Below the pieces are notes generated by a model. It was not told the DNA's origin. It ran no database searches and saw only the letters and a list, made by a program, of their open reading frames with translations. Source: Rhodospirillaceae bacterium (GTDB lineage Bacteria; Pseudomonadota; Alphaproteobacteria; UBA8366). Taken from it: 64,000 bases of DNA. A program made the translations under genes and the position numbers. Below, in pieces: positions 34,991 to 42,965 of the stretch. The DNA is taken from NCBI GenBank assembly GCA_002722095.1, contig PBKG01000006.1:831829-895828 (forward strand), written 5' to 3'. Within the stretch, counting starts at the first letter, position 1; every line of letters starts with the position of its first letter.

Positions 34991-36874
34991 ATGGCCGACA
35001 ACGGATCTCCCGCCGAGCAGTTCAAGTATGCGACCGGGGCCGCGTTGCGCGCGGTCGCCGAGTGCGATGAAATTGAGGTGGTCTACTCAAACGAACCGCC
35101 GGGTTTGACCGGCGAACGGGCGCGGTTACCGTTTCCGAGCCGTGATTTGCCGGCCGAAGAGGTCGCGCATGTGCGCGGCGAAGCGGATTCGATTGCGCTC
35201 AAGCTCCGTTATCACGATGCAGCCGCCCACACCAAGAATATGCCGGGTGGTGACGTTGCGCCGGTACTCTACGAAGCGTTGGAACAAGCCCGTTGCGAGG
35301 CGCTCGGCGCACGCAGAATGGTAGGGCTCGGCGAAAATCTCTCGGCGATGCTCGAAGATCGCTACCGCCGCCTTGGCCTTCATCGGATTACCGATCGGAC
35401 CGAGGCGACCATGCCCGATGCGGTTCGCATGATGGTGCGCCAGCATCTGACCGGTGCGCCGCCGCCGCCGGCTGCGCAAAAAGTTTGCGAGATGTGGGAG
35501 CCGTGGCTTCGCGAGCGCATCGGCAAAATTATGGGAGAACTCGAGGAACGGATCGATGATCAGGTCAGCTACGGCGAGACCGTGCGGCAGTTGATCCAGG
35601 ACTTGGAAATCGAGATTTCGAGCGAAAGTCCCGAAGACGGCGACCCCGAATCCGGCGACGACGACGAGCAAGACAACGAGAACGATTCCGATTCCGAACA
35701 GGACTCCGATGGCGCATCGGACGAGAACGCCGAGGCCATGGCGGATGCGATGGAACAGGCGGGTGGCGAGGAAGAATTCTCCGACATGATGCCCGACGAC
35801 GCGGAAGAGGATATGCAACCCGCGGACGGCAGCGATGAAGACGGCGAGCCCGGTACTCCGTGGCGGCCGCAGCATGATTTGTCCAACGTACCGCGCGAAC
35901 CCTTCTACAAGGCATTTACCGAAGGCTATGACGAGATTATCGCCGCCGACGAGCTTTGCGACGCCGATGAGTTGGGCCGGCTGCGTCAGATGCTCGATCA
36001 ACAGTTGGTCAATCTGCAGGGGGTAATCGGCAAGCTCGCCAATCGTCTGCAACGCCGGCTAATGGCGAAGCAGATGCGGTCATGGGAGTTCGATCTGGAA
36101 GAAGGTCTGCTCGATACCGCCCGGCTCGACCGGGTCGTGACCAATCCGCTCTATCCGCTGTCGTTCAAGATCGAGCACGATATGGAATTTCGCGATACGG
36201 TGGTTACGCTGCTGATCGATAATTCTGGCTCGATGCGGGGCCGGCCGATCACGATTGCCGCGATGAGCGCAGATATCTTGGCCCGGACGTTGGAACGCTG
36301 TGGCGTGAAGGTCGAAATTCTCGGCTTTACCACGCGCGCCTGGAAGGGCGGTCAGAGCCGAGAGAAATGGATCCACGAAGGCAAGTCCACCAACCCCGGT
36401 CGTCTCAACGATCTTCGCCATATCGTCTACAAAGCCGCTGATGCGCCATGGCGCCGGGCACGCAAGAATCTCGGTCTGATGCTGCGGGAAGGCCTGCTCA
36501 AAGAGAATATCGACGGCGAAGCCCTGATGTGGGCACACGAACGTTTGCTGGGACGGCCTGAGCAGCGGCGAATCCTGATGGTGATTTCCGATGGCGCGCC
36601 GGTCGATGATTCGACGCTATCGGTTAATCCCGGCAATTATCTGGAGCGGCACTTGCGCGATGTGATCGAATATATTGAGCAGCGCTCGCCGGTCGAGATC
36701 GTCGCCATTGGTATCGGCCACGACGTGACTCGCTATTACAAACGGGCGGTGACGATCGTCGACGTGGATCAACTCGGCGGCACGATGATGGAACAGCTGG
36801 CGGACTTGTTCGACGAAGACGCCCGCGACCCGATGGCGGATCGCCCCAAGCGCGCTGCGGGCGGACGGCGCTAG
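34991..36874 (+). CDS. cobT: Cobaltochelatase subunit CobT
   Basis: A 627-residue partner of CobS. Residues about 215-300 are a long acidic Asp/Glu/Ser segment (typical of CobT). The C-terminal third is a von Willebrand A domain with the MIDAS motif DNSGSM (about 408-413) and the segment [14 protein letters not shown]. The N-terminal part begins [19 protein letters not shown]. Same operon as cobS. The long reverse-strand open frame across this gene is a composition shadow. Confidence 0.94.
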   Translation: MADNGSPAEQFKYATGAALRAVAECDEIEVVYSNEPPGLTGERARLPFPSRDLPAEEVAHVRGEADSIALKLRYHDAAAHTKNMPGGDVAPVLYEALEQARCEALGARRMVGLGENLSAMLEDRYRRLGLHRITDRTEATMPDAVRMMVRQHLTGAPPPPAAQKVCEMWEPWLRERIGKIMGELEERIDDQVSYGETVRQLIQDLEIEISSESPEDGDPESGDDDEQDNENDSDSEQDSDGASDENAEAMADAMEQAGGEEEFSDMMPDDAEEDMQPADGSDEDGEPGTPWRPQHDLSNVPREPFYKAFTEGYDEIIAADELCDADELGRLRQMLDQQLVNLQGVIGKLANRLQRRLMAKQMRSWEFDLEEGLLDTARLDRVVTNPLYPLSFKIEHDMEFRDTVVTLLIDNSGSMRGRPITIAAMSADILARTLERCGVKVEILGFTTRAWKGGQSREKWIHEGKSTNPGRLNDLRHIVYKAADAPWRRARKNLGLMLREGLLKENIDGEALMWAHERLLGRPEQRRILMVISDGAPVDDSTLSVNPGNYLERHLRDVIEYIEQRSPVEIVAIGIGHDVTRYYKRAVTIVDVDQLGGTMMEQLADLFDEDARDPMADRPKRAAGGRR

Positions 36875-36885
36875 CTCAGCCCATC

Positions 36886-37395
36886 TCAAGCGTACAGATC
36901 ATCCCCATATTCGTCCTTCAAACGCTGGCGCTTGCCTCCGGTGATCAGCCACATGAGTAGCCAGCCTAAGAAGAACCCGCTGCCCGAGTAAGCGCCGCCT
37001 TCGATGGTGAGCGGAACGGCCGGGCGGTAGGCGTCGAAAGTGGGGATGGCGATGTCCGGATCGAAATGTTCCGCAAACCGGGCCGCGCGCCATAGCGGGG
37101 TCGAGGTCTGCATCGCGTCGTAGGCCTGCTTGTATTTAACCTGGCGCCCAAGCAAACGGGCGAGGCTCGCGCCCTCGCCTTGGACAACGTTATCGCTGTT
37201 GTTCATAAAACGGCGAATATACTGAAACCGGTCCAGGCGTGCGGCTGCGGCCCGCTGGTCGAGATTCTTGACCTGGAGATTGATCTCGTCGAGCCGGCCC
37301 CCCAGCCGTTGGGTGTATTGCTGGAAGAATTCGGGGAATTGCGACAAGAGCGCGCCCACCAACAAGCCCGATATGATTAGAACGATTTTGCGCAT
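36886..37395 (-). CDS. DUF2937 family membrane protein
   Basis: A 169-residue protein with an N-terminal helix (about 3-20, IVLIISGLLVGALLSQF) and a second near the end (about 135-152, GSGFFLGWLLMWLITG). The region between has a coiled-coil-like segment (LDEINLQVKNLDQRAAAARLDRF). This is the DUF2937 layout; role unknown. ATG 37395 is chosen; the open frame upstream to 38133 is antisense to fetA and not coding. Convergent with cobT (12 bp). Confidence 0.8.
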   Translation of the reverse strand: MRKIVLIISGLLVGALLSQFPEFFQQYTQRLGGRLDEINLQVKNLDQRAAAARLDRFQYIRRFMNNSDNVVQGEGASLARLLGRQVKYKQAYDAMQTSTPLWRAARFAEHFDPDIAIPTFDAYRPAVPLTIEGGAYSGSGFFLGWLLMWLITGGKRQRLKDEYGDDLYA

Positions 37396-37444
37396 CTCCA
37401 ATATATAGCGTGACTTTTCTCCGGCGTCCCGTAAGAGTCGTGCG

Positions 37445-38050
37445 ATGGGGAAGGGGCTAGAAATCCGCAATTTGGCACGGCCTGGCCTAGAGCCGGTATG
37501 CCTATCGGCTGACCCAGGAACCTGCGTTGCGTTACGCGGCCCCTCGGGCGCGGGCAAAAGCCTTTTTTTGCGCGCCGTCGCCGATCTGGACCCTAATGAT
37601 GGCGAGGTGCGGTTCGGCGATTCGGAACGTTCGGCAATGCCGGCGCCGGCTTGGCGTAACAAGGCGGCGTATCTCCATCCCGATACAGGCTGGTGGGCCG
37701 ACCGGGTCCGGCCGCATTTTGCCGATTGGGCCGCTGCGTCTCCTTTGATCGACGCATTCGGTTTGTCGGCGGAAGTAGCGGAATGGCAAATCGCACGGCT
37801 GTCGAGCGGCGAAAAGCAGCGCCTGGCCCTGGCGCGCCTATTGGCGTCCGGTCCTCGACTGCTGCTGCTTGATGAACCGACTTCGGCGCTTGACGACAAA
37901 TCAGTTTCAGCCGTCGAAGGTGAACTCCTTCGCCGGCTTGGGGACGGTGCGATACTTTTGATCGCCACCCACGATGCAGCGCAGGCCAAACGGCTTGGCG
38001 CGCGAATCTTAACGTTCGATAACGGGGTCGCCACCGAGGCAACCCCGTGA
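37445..38050 (+). CDS. fetA: ABC transporter ATP-binding protein, FetA/YbbL type
   Basis: A 201-residue ATPase with LRGPSGAGKSLFLRAVADLD (Walker A), ARLSSGEKQRLALARL (signature), LLLLDEPTSALDD (Walker B) and IATHDAAQAKRLG (H-loop). It pairs with the permease whose GTG overlaps its stop by 4 bp. In E. coli FetA/FetB exports iron and improves peroxide tolerance; here the role is by homology. Confidence 0.88.
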   Translation: MGKGLEIRNLARPGLEPVCLSADPGTCVALRGPSGAGKSLFLRAVADLDPNDGEVRFGDSERSAMPAPAWRNKAAYLHPDTGWWADRVRPHFADWAAASPLIDAFGLSAEVAEWQIARLSSGEKQRLALARLLASGPRLLLLDEPTSALDDKSVSAVEGELLRRLGDGAILLIATHDAAQAKRLGARILTFDNGVATEATP

Positions 38051-38856
38051 GTACACAGACCATATTGCTGAGCTACGGTGATTTGGCGATTGCAGCCATG
38101 CTGTTGCTCGCCAACGCGGTGTTGTCGCTGCATTTTCGGCTTGGCTTGGAAAAGCGCCTGCTCGTCGCGACCGTCCGTATGATTGGCCAGTTCGCCCTAA
38201 TCGGGCTGGTGTTGATTTGGCTGTTCACCCATGTCTCGATCTGGTTCACCGGATTGGCCGCGCTTGTGATGGTGTTGTTTGCGGGACGTGAGGCGATTGC
38301 CCGGCAGGATCGCCGGTTTACGGGATGGTGGGGCTACGGAATTGGCACCAGCGCCATGGCGTTAGCGGGAATAATGGTGACCGTATTTGCGCTCGTCCAA
38401 ATACAACCGGACCCCTGGTATCATCCCCAATATGCCATCCCGCTGCTGGGCATGATCCTCGGCAATGCGATGAACGGCATCAGCCTCGGCCTCAACAACC
38501 TCACAAACGGCGCCGCGCGAGAGCGGGTGACCATCGAAACCAGGCTCGCCCTTGGCCAGCCGCGCGATGAAGCTTTCCGGCCGGTCGTGCGCGAGGCGCT
38601 GCGCACGGCGATGCTGCCGATCATTAACTCTATGGCAGCCTCGGGAATCGTATTTCTACCGGGCATGATGACCGGCCAAATTCTTGCCGGCGTTGATCCC
38701 GAAGAGGCGGTCAAGTACCAGCTCCTGATTATGTTCATGATTGGCGGCGGGACCGCATTCGGTGCGTTTGGTGCGGTGATGACAGGCGCACGGCGCCTCA
38801 GCGATGCGCGCCATCGCCTTCGGCTCGACCGTTTGCGAGTGTACGAACAGGATTAG
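38047..38856 (+). CDS. fetB: ABC transporter permease, FetB/YbbM type
   Basis: A 269-residue protein with about seven hydrophobic helices. UPF0014 family marks: LHFRLGLEKRLLVATVRMIGQF near the start, GMILGNAMNGISLGLNN, LALGQPRDEAFRPVVREALRTAM, MAASGIVFLPGMMTGQILAG. Translationally coupled to fetA (GTGA overlap). The two make an inner-membrane exporter, probably for iron. Convergent with the MFS gene; a 5-bp stem AGGCG/CGCCT overlaps both 3' ends. Confidence 0.9.
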   Translation: MSTQTILLSYGDLAIAAMLLLANAVLSLHFRLGLEKRLLVATVRMIGQFALIGLVLIWLFTHVSIWFTGLAALVMVLFAGREAIARQDRRFTGWWGYGIGTSAMALAGIMVTVFALVQIQPDPWYHPQYAIPLLGMILGNAMNGISLGLNNLTNGAARERVTIETRLALGQPRDEAFRPVVREALRTAMLPIINSMAASGIVFLPGMMTGQILAGVDPEEAVKYQLLIMFMIGGGTAFGAFGAVMTGARRLSDARHRLRLDRLRVYEQD

Positions 38857-38866
38857 GCGGCTTCGC

Positions 38867-40126
38867 CTATTCGGCCGCTGCTGGACTTTTATCTGCCGGC
38901 GGTTCGGTCTGCATCGCGGCTCGCGTGTTGGGCAGAAAAAGTACCGCGGCGAAAATAATCGATGCCCCGATAGCCATCAGCAAAAACAGTCTGGTGAAGC
39001 CCCAGTTTCCGTGGATGTAAGACAGAGCCGGAATCGTCGTTGCCATTACCGCGAAGGTTATGATGTAGCGCGCGGAATAGGCCCGCGCCCGCCATTCGCT
39101 TTTGGCGACGCGCCCGACCAGCACGTCATTGATCGGGATTTGGCCGAATACCACCAGCATAAAGCAGACAGCGACGATCAACGCTTCGACGCCCTGGAGA
39201 TTTAGCATCAGTGCGAAAAATCCTGCCTGTGCTGCGGCGATTATCGCGAAGACAATACGGACCGAATAGCGGTCGACCGCATATCCGACCACCAATTGTG
39301 CGATCGATGCGATGGTGAAGACCGCGAAGGCCCACCAGCCGACTTCTTTGCCGCTGCCGGCGAAACCGGCGAGCCGTTCGTCGAAAATTTTCGGCAGCGC
39401 GAAGGTGGTGCTTTGGAAGATGAAACTGCCGATGGCGGCGGTAAAGAAGATGATGGCGAAAACCCGGATCAGGGTTTTGCGGTCGAGCGTCAGAACTGCC
39501 GCATTGAGAGCGGCTTTCTGTTCCGCCGACAATGCCTCAGGGTCGGCGCCCGCCCGCAGGAACAGCGTATAGGCGATGCCGACCACGAAGCAGATCGCGC
39601 CTGGGATGAAAAACGCCGTACGCCAGCCGTAATACTCGATCAGGATTAGAGTTACCAAAGGCGCAGCGGCGACGCCGATATTGCCGAACACGCCGTTGAT
39701 AGCAAGCGGTACGCCCGTGTTTACTTTGCCTTGAACCACCAGCGCCAACCCCACCGGGTGATAAATCGCGCCCATCATACCGATCAGAAATACCGCAGCA
39801 GCTAGGTGCCAGGGTGTTTGCGACAGGGCGGCGAGCATGGTTGCGGCGCCCATGCCGAGGAAGAACACGGCGATCATGCCGGGCCGGCTCCATTTATCCG
39901 CAATCCAGGCAGCCGGGATGGAAAATACGCCGAAAGCGACAAAGCCCGCTGTCGCGAAGGGGATGAATTCGGAATATGTCAGGCCCCATTCGGTCGTGAC
40001 GCCGGGAATGTCCATTTGCCGATCAACGGCCAATGCTACCGCAACGGTCGCAAAGATAAGGATCAAAAAATGATCGAAAAAATGACCTAAATTCAAAAAG
40101 AAAAAATTGGTTTTGTCGCGGTTCAT
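38867..40126 (-). CDS. Major facilitator superfamily transporter
   Basis: A 419-residue protein with about 12 helices. Its N-terminus MNRDKTNFFFLNLGHFFDHF resembles MFS members related to FSR/fosmidomycin-resistance-like exporters (GHFFDH). The conserved AWIADKWSRPG loop between TM2 and TM3 is the MFS A-motif. The substrate cannot be read. It faces an AraC regulator across 115 bp, which probably controls it. Confidence 0.85.
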   Translation of the reverse strand: MNRDKTNFFFLNLGHFFDHFLILIFATVAVALAVDRQMDIPGVTTEWGLTYSEFIPFATAGFVAFGVFSIPAAWIADKWSRPGMIAVFFLGMGAATMLAALSQTPWHLAAAVFLIGMMGAIYHPVGLALVVQGKVNTGVPLAINGVFGNIGVAAAPLVTLILIEYYGWRTAFFIPGAICFVVGIAYTLFLRAGADPEALSAEQKAALNAAVLTLDRKTLIRVFAIIFFTAAIGSFIFQSTTFALPKIFDERLAGFAGSGKEVGWWAFAVFTIASIAQLVVGYAVDRYSVRIVFAIIAAAQAGFFALMLNLQGVEALIVAVCFMLVVFGQIPINDVLVGRVAKSEWRARAYSARYIITFAVMATTIPALSYIHGNWGFTRLFLLMAIGASIIFAAVLFLPNTRAAMQTEPPADKSPAAAE

Positions 40127-40241
40127 AGCGTGACATCCCCGGATGTAAAATTCTTGGATATTGGATCACACCTATACTGCCTTTTGTTTTGGCGGCGGTC
40201 TTGCGATAATCCGTCATCTAATATCGCGAATCGGACAAACC

Positions 40242-41036
40242 ATGGATTTGCAGAACGCGACTACGGATTTGGAGTCTTTGCCGCAGGCAGTGGTAGCGCA
40301 TCGCCGCGACATGGCCAAGGGCGATACGATCCTGCCGCATCGCCATCGTCGCGACCAGCTGGTCTATGCCAGCGAAGGGGTAATGACTGTGGTTACCCAA
40401 AGTGGTGCTTTTATTGTACCGCCGGAGCGCGCTGTCTGGATGCCCGGCGGCACCGAGCATCGGATCGAAGCGAAGGGCGATCTCTCCATGCGCACTCTGT
40501 ATATAGAACCCGACGCTGTACGCGGTCTCCCGCAGGAAGTGTGTGTTTTGCAGATGTCTCCGTTGATGCGCCAGTTGATCCTGGAGGCGGTGGAGGCGCC
40601 ACAGGTGTACGCCGTCGATGGGCCCGAGGAACGGCTGATGCGCGTGATCTTAGATAAAATCGTGGCGTTGCCGACCGCGCCGCTCAATCTGCCGATTCCG
40701 AGCGATCGGCGTTTGCGTAAGATCACCGAAGGCTTAATGCTCGATCCCGCAGACCGGCGGAATTTGGCCGATTGGGCGAGTGAAGCCGGTGCAAGCGAGC
40801 GCACATTGGCGCGGCTTTTTCTCGCGGAGACCAAAATGTCCTTTCGCGCCTGGCGGCAGCAATTGCGGCTAATGCGGGCGCTTGAAATGTTGGCAGCGGA
40901 CGTGCAGGTTACGACAGTGGCGTTGGATTTGGGCTATGAAAGCCTCAGCGCTTTTACCGCCATGTTTCGACGGGCTTTTGGAGTACCGCCGACCCGCTAT
41001 TTCGACGACGCAAGGAGTTCCCGTGCCGAAATCTGA
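40242..41036 (+). CDS. AraC-family transcriptional regulator with cupin domain
   Basis: A 264-residue regulator. The N-terminal cupin (about 20-90) has PHRHRRDQLVYASEGVMTV and VPPERAVWMPGGTEHRI, the pattern of the YfiF/NimR-like group. The C-terminal double HTH (about 165-258) has ADWASEAGASERTLARLFLAET and VALDLGYESLSAFTAMFRRAFG. ATG 40242 (MDLQNATT) is used; the upstream extension lies in the divergent promoter. Probable repressor or activator of the adjacent MFS gene. Such regulators commonly pair with exporters. Confidence 0.88.
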   Translation: MDLQNATTDLESLPQAVVAHRRDMAKGDTILPHRHRRDQLVYASEGVMTVVTQSGAFIVPPERAVWMPGGTEHRIEAKGDLSMRTLYIEPDAVRGLPQEVCVLQMSPLMRQLILEAVEAPQVYAVDGPEERLMRVILDKIVALPTAPLNLPIPSDRRLRKITEGLMLDPADRRNLADWASEAGASERTLARLFLAETKMSFRAWRQQLRLMRALEMLAADVQVTTVALDLGYESLSAFTAMFRRAFGVPPTRYFDDARSSRAEI

Positions 41037-41271
41037 CTCTTCCGGCGGTCCAAAATACGCGGTATCGGCACGTGGCCCCGCGCCGTCGCCATGTATCGGG
41101 GTATGTCATATCGATGGGAGCAGCGGGTTTTGTCTCGGCTGTTTCCGCACTCTGCCCGAGATTGCGCAGTGGCACAAAAAATCCGATGACGAACGCTGGG
41201 CCATTATCGACGAGGCCGAAGAGCGCGAGGAACTCGCAGAGGAAGCTGAGGAAAATCAACCATCTGGCTGA
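41023..41271 (+). CDS. DUF1289 small Cys-rich protein
   Basis: An 82-residue protein beginning at GTG 41023, behind AAGGAG (41012-41017), and overlapping the araC end by 14 bp in another frame. It has the DUF1289 core CIGVCHIDGSSGFCLGCFRT with four cysteines (C-x3-C-x9-C-x2-C), then LPEIAQWHKKSDDERWAIID. Function unknown; a metal site is likely. The acidic tail (EEREELAEEAEEN) is typical. Confidence 0.87.
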   Translation: MPKSDSSGGPKYAVSARGPAPSPCIGVCHIDGSSGFCLGCFRTLPEIAQWHKKSDDERWAIIDEAEEREELAEEAEENQPSG

Positions 41272-41304
41272 TCAATCCAGTTGTTATCAAAATATTTTAA
41301 AGTT

Positions 41305-41360
41305 ATATTGCGCCGCAGAATGATCTTTTGCGCTGCAATAACTTCCAATGTGCCGCAAAT
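41305..41360 (+). promoter_or_regulatory. Three TTGCGCYGCA-like repeats upstream of the PhaJ-like gene
   Basis: ATTGCGCCGCAGAA (from 41308), TTTGCGCTGCAATAA (from 41327) and ATGTGCCGCAAATA (from 41348) lie in the 120-bp gap. Copies are about 20 bp apart, i.e. two helical turns, on the same face. They resemble the TGC-rich cluster at 11138-11291 and PhaR-type operators; regulator identity is inference. Confidence 0.45.
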
Positions 41361-41391
41361 AGTAAAACAATATGTTATTGGAGAAATATAA

Positions 41392-41844
41392 ATGGATGCA
41401 GCGCGATCGCATTCGGACTTGCACGGCTACTTCATCGAAGACCTCACGGTCGGCATGTCCGCCTCTTATGCGAAAACGATCACCGAAGCCGATATCGTCA
41501 TTTTTGCGGGCATCTCCGGTGACAATAACCCACTGCATTTAAACGAAGAGTTTGCAAGCGAGTCGATTTTCAAAGGCCGCATTGCCCATGGCATGCTGAC
41601 CGCGGTCTTTATCTCGACCGTGCTCGGCACCAAACTGCCGGGCCCCGGTTGCGTCTATCTAACTCAGGACGTGAAGTTCAAAGCGCCGGTTCGGCCCGGC
41701 GATACGGTCAATACCACAGTCACGATCACCGATGTCATACGTGATAAAAAGCGTGTCATCGCCCAATCGGTTTGTAAAGTTGGCGATAAGGTCGTGGTCG
41801 AGGGCAATTCGATGCTGTTGGTGCCGTCTCGCGAAGACGCCTAG
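41392..41844 (+). CDS. phaJ: MaoC-type (R)-specific enoyl-CoA hydratase, PhaJ-like
   Basis: A 150-residue hot-dog-fold protein. The hydratase motif is AGISGDNNPLHLNEEFA (catalytic Asp and His), and GRIAHGMLTAVFISTVLGTKLPG and YLTQDVKFKAPVRPGDTV are conserved. PhaJ proteins give (R)-3-hydroxyacyl-CoA from beta-oxidation for polyhydroxyalkanoate synthesis, but similar MaoC proteins do other jobs. The upstream TGC-rich repeats lean toward PHA. ATG 41392 follows GGAGAAATATAA (GGAG 10 nt upstream). Confidence 0.82.
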   Translation: MDAARSHSDLHGYFIEDLTVGMSASYAKTITEADIVIFAGISGDNNPLHLNEEFASESIFKGRIAHGMLTAVFISTVLGTKLPGPGCVYLTQDVKFKAPVRPGDTVNTTVTITDVIRDKKRVIAQSVCKVGDKVVVEGNSMLLVPSREDA

Positions 41845-41933
41845 CAAGCAAGGCCGCAAGCCACTATAAAACGCCCCTTTAAAGGTTTTGGCCGGTCCGC
41901 CAGAGAATATTTGGCGTGCAGGAAAGGAAATCC

Positions 41934-42890
41934 ATGGAGGTTTATCGAAATTTGAGTGAGGTGCCTGACCGCTTTCGAGGCGGCGCAGTGGTGCTTGGCA
42001 ATTTCGATGGTGTCCATCGGGGTCATCAGGCTGTGATCGGCAAGGCGGCAACCGCAGCTAAGACCGAGGGCCAGCCGCTCGGTGTCGTAACCTTCGATCC
42101 ACATCCAAGGGCTTTCTTTCGTCCACATGATGCGCCGTTCTATCTGACCAGCATCGAGGAGAAAGCGCGCCTGATGGAAGCACTCGGGGTTGATTTCTTG
42201 CTGGTTCTGCCGTTTGACAAGACGCTCTCGAATCAAGCGCCCGAGGAATTCGTTAAGCAAGTCATTGTCGATGGCGTTGGGGCCAAAAGCGTCGCGGTCG
42301 GATTTAATTTCCGGTTCGGTCACCGCAGGAGCGGCGATGGAGCGCTGCTGACGGATTTGGGTGCGGAACTGGGCTTCGAGGTGTCGCTCGTCGATGCGGT
42401 GGTATCGTCAGGCGGGGGCATATATTCATCGACACATATTCGCGAGCACCTGGCCGCCGGTAAACCTGCACAGGCTGCGGTGCTCTTGGGCCGGCCCTTT
42501 GAAATCGCGGGTCCGGTTGTTAAAGGCGATCAACGGGGCCGTGAGCTTGGCTTCCCGACCGCTAACCTGAAACTGGGGAGTTACCTCCAACCGGCGTTTG
42601 GGGGATATGTGGTCCGCGCAGGCCTTGAAGCAGACGGCGGGACGCGTTGGCTCGACGGGGTCGCGAATATCGGCAACCGGCCGACCCTGGACGGGACACG
42701 GTTGCTGCTGGAAACCCACATCTTCGATTTTGATGAAGATATCTACGGACAATATCTGCGTATCGCCCTGATCGAGTTCCTGCGCCCGGAACAAAAGTTT
42801 GACGGTATCGAGGCACTCAAAGAACGGATCGAAATCGACAGTGGCATAGCCAGGCGGACATTGAAAATTCGTTCCGCTGGCGCGCCTTGA
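41934..42890 (+). CDS. ribF: Bifunctional riboflavin kinase / FAD synthetase
   Basis: A 318-residue protein with an N-terminal FAD synthetase domain (GNFDGVHRGHQAVIG with the HxGH-like motif) and a C-terminal riboflavin kinase domain (VVKGDQRGRELGFPTANL, NRPTLDGTRLLLETHIFDF). FGHRRSGDGALL lies between. ATG 41934 (MEVYRNLSEV) is chosen: AGGAAAGG precedes it by 6 nt. The GTG at 41916 is the upstream alternative. No FMN riboswitch is visible in the 90-bp leader. Followed by ileS, as in many alphaproteobacteria. Confidence 0.93.
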   Translation: MEVYRNLSEVPDRFRGGAVVLGNFDGVHRGHQAVIGKAATAAKTEGQPLGVVTFDPHPRAFFRPHDAPFYLTSIEEKARLMEALGVDFLLVLPFDKTLSNQAPEEFVKQVIVDGVGAKSVAVGFNFRFGHRRSGDGALLTDLGAELGFEVSLVDAVVSSGGGIYSSTHIREHLAAGKPAQAAVLLGRPFEIAGPVVKGDQRGRELGFPTANLKLGSYLQPAFGGYVVRAGLEADGGTRWLDGVANIGNRPTLDGTRLLLETHIFDFDEDIYGQYLRIALIEFLRPEQKFDGIEALKERIEIDSGIARRTLKIRSAGAP

Positions 42891-42965
42891 CCTTAAGCGC
42901 GCGGCCTATAGGATGCGCCCTCATTCTTGGTCCGGTGGCGAGCCAACGCGAGACGGCCTAATCAA

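Noticed and set aside
35126..36052. 308-codon minus-strand frame across cobT
   Set aside because: Composition shadow of the acidic cobT segment; no motif, start context or homology is visible.
37396..38133. N-terminal extension of the DUF2937 gene to 38133
   Set aside because: The extension is antisense to fetA. Residues from ATG 37395 match the DUF2937 layout with an N-terminal helix.
38855..38868. Hairpin AGGCG-GCTT-CGCCT as a bidirectional terminator between fetB and the MFS gene
   Set aside because: The stem is only 5 bp, there is no T-run on either strand, and it overlaps both stop codons.
41845..41933. FMN riboswitch ahead of ribF
   Set aside because: Only about 90 bp lie between phaJ and ribF and they lack the conserved elements. 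The palindrome CCTTTAAAGG at 41876-41885 is too short to interpret.
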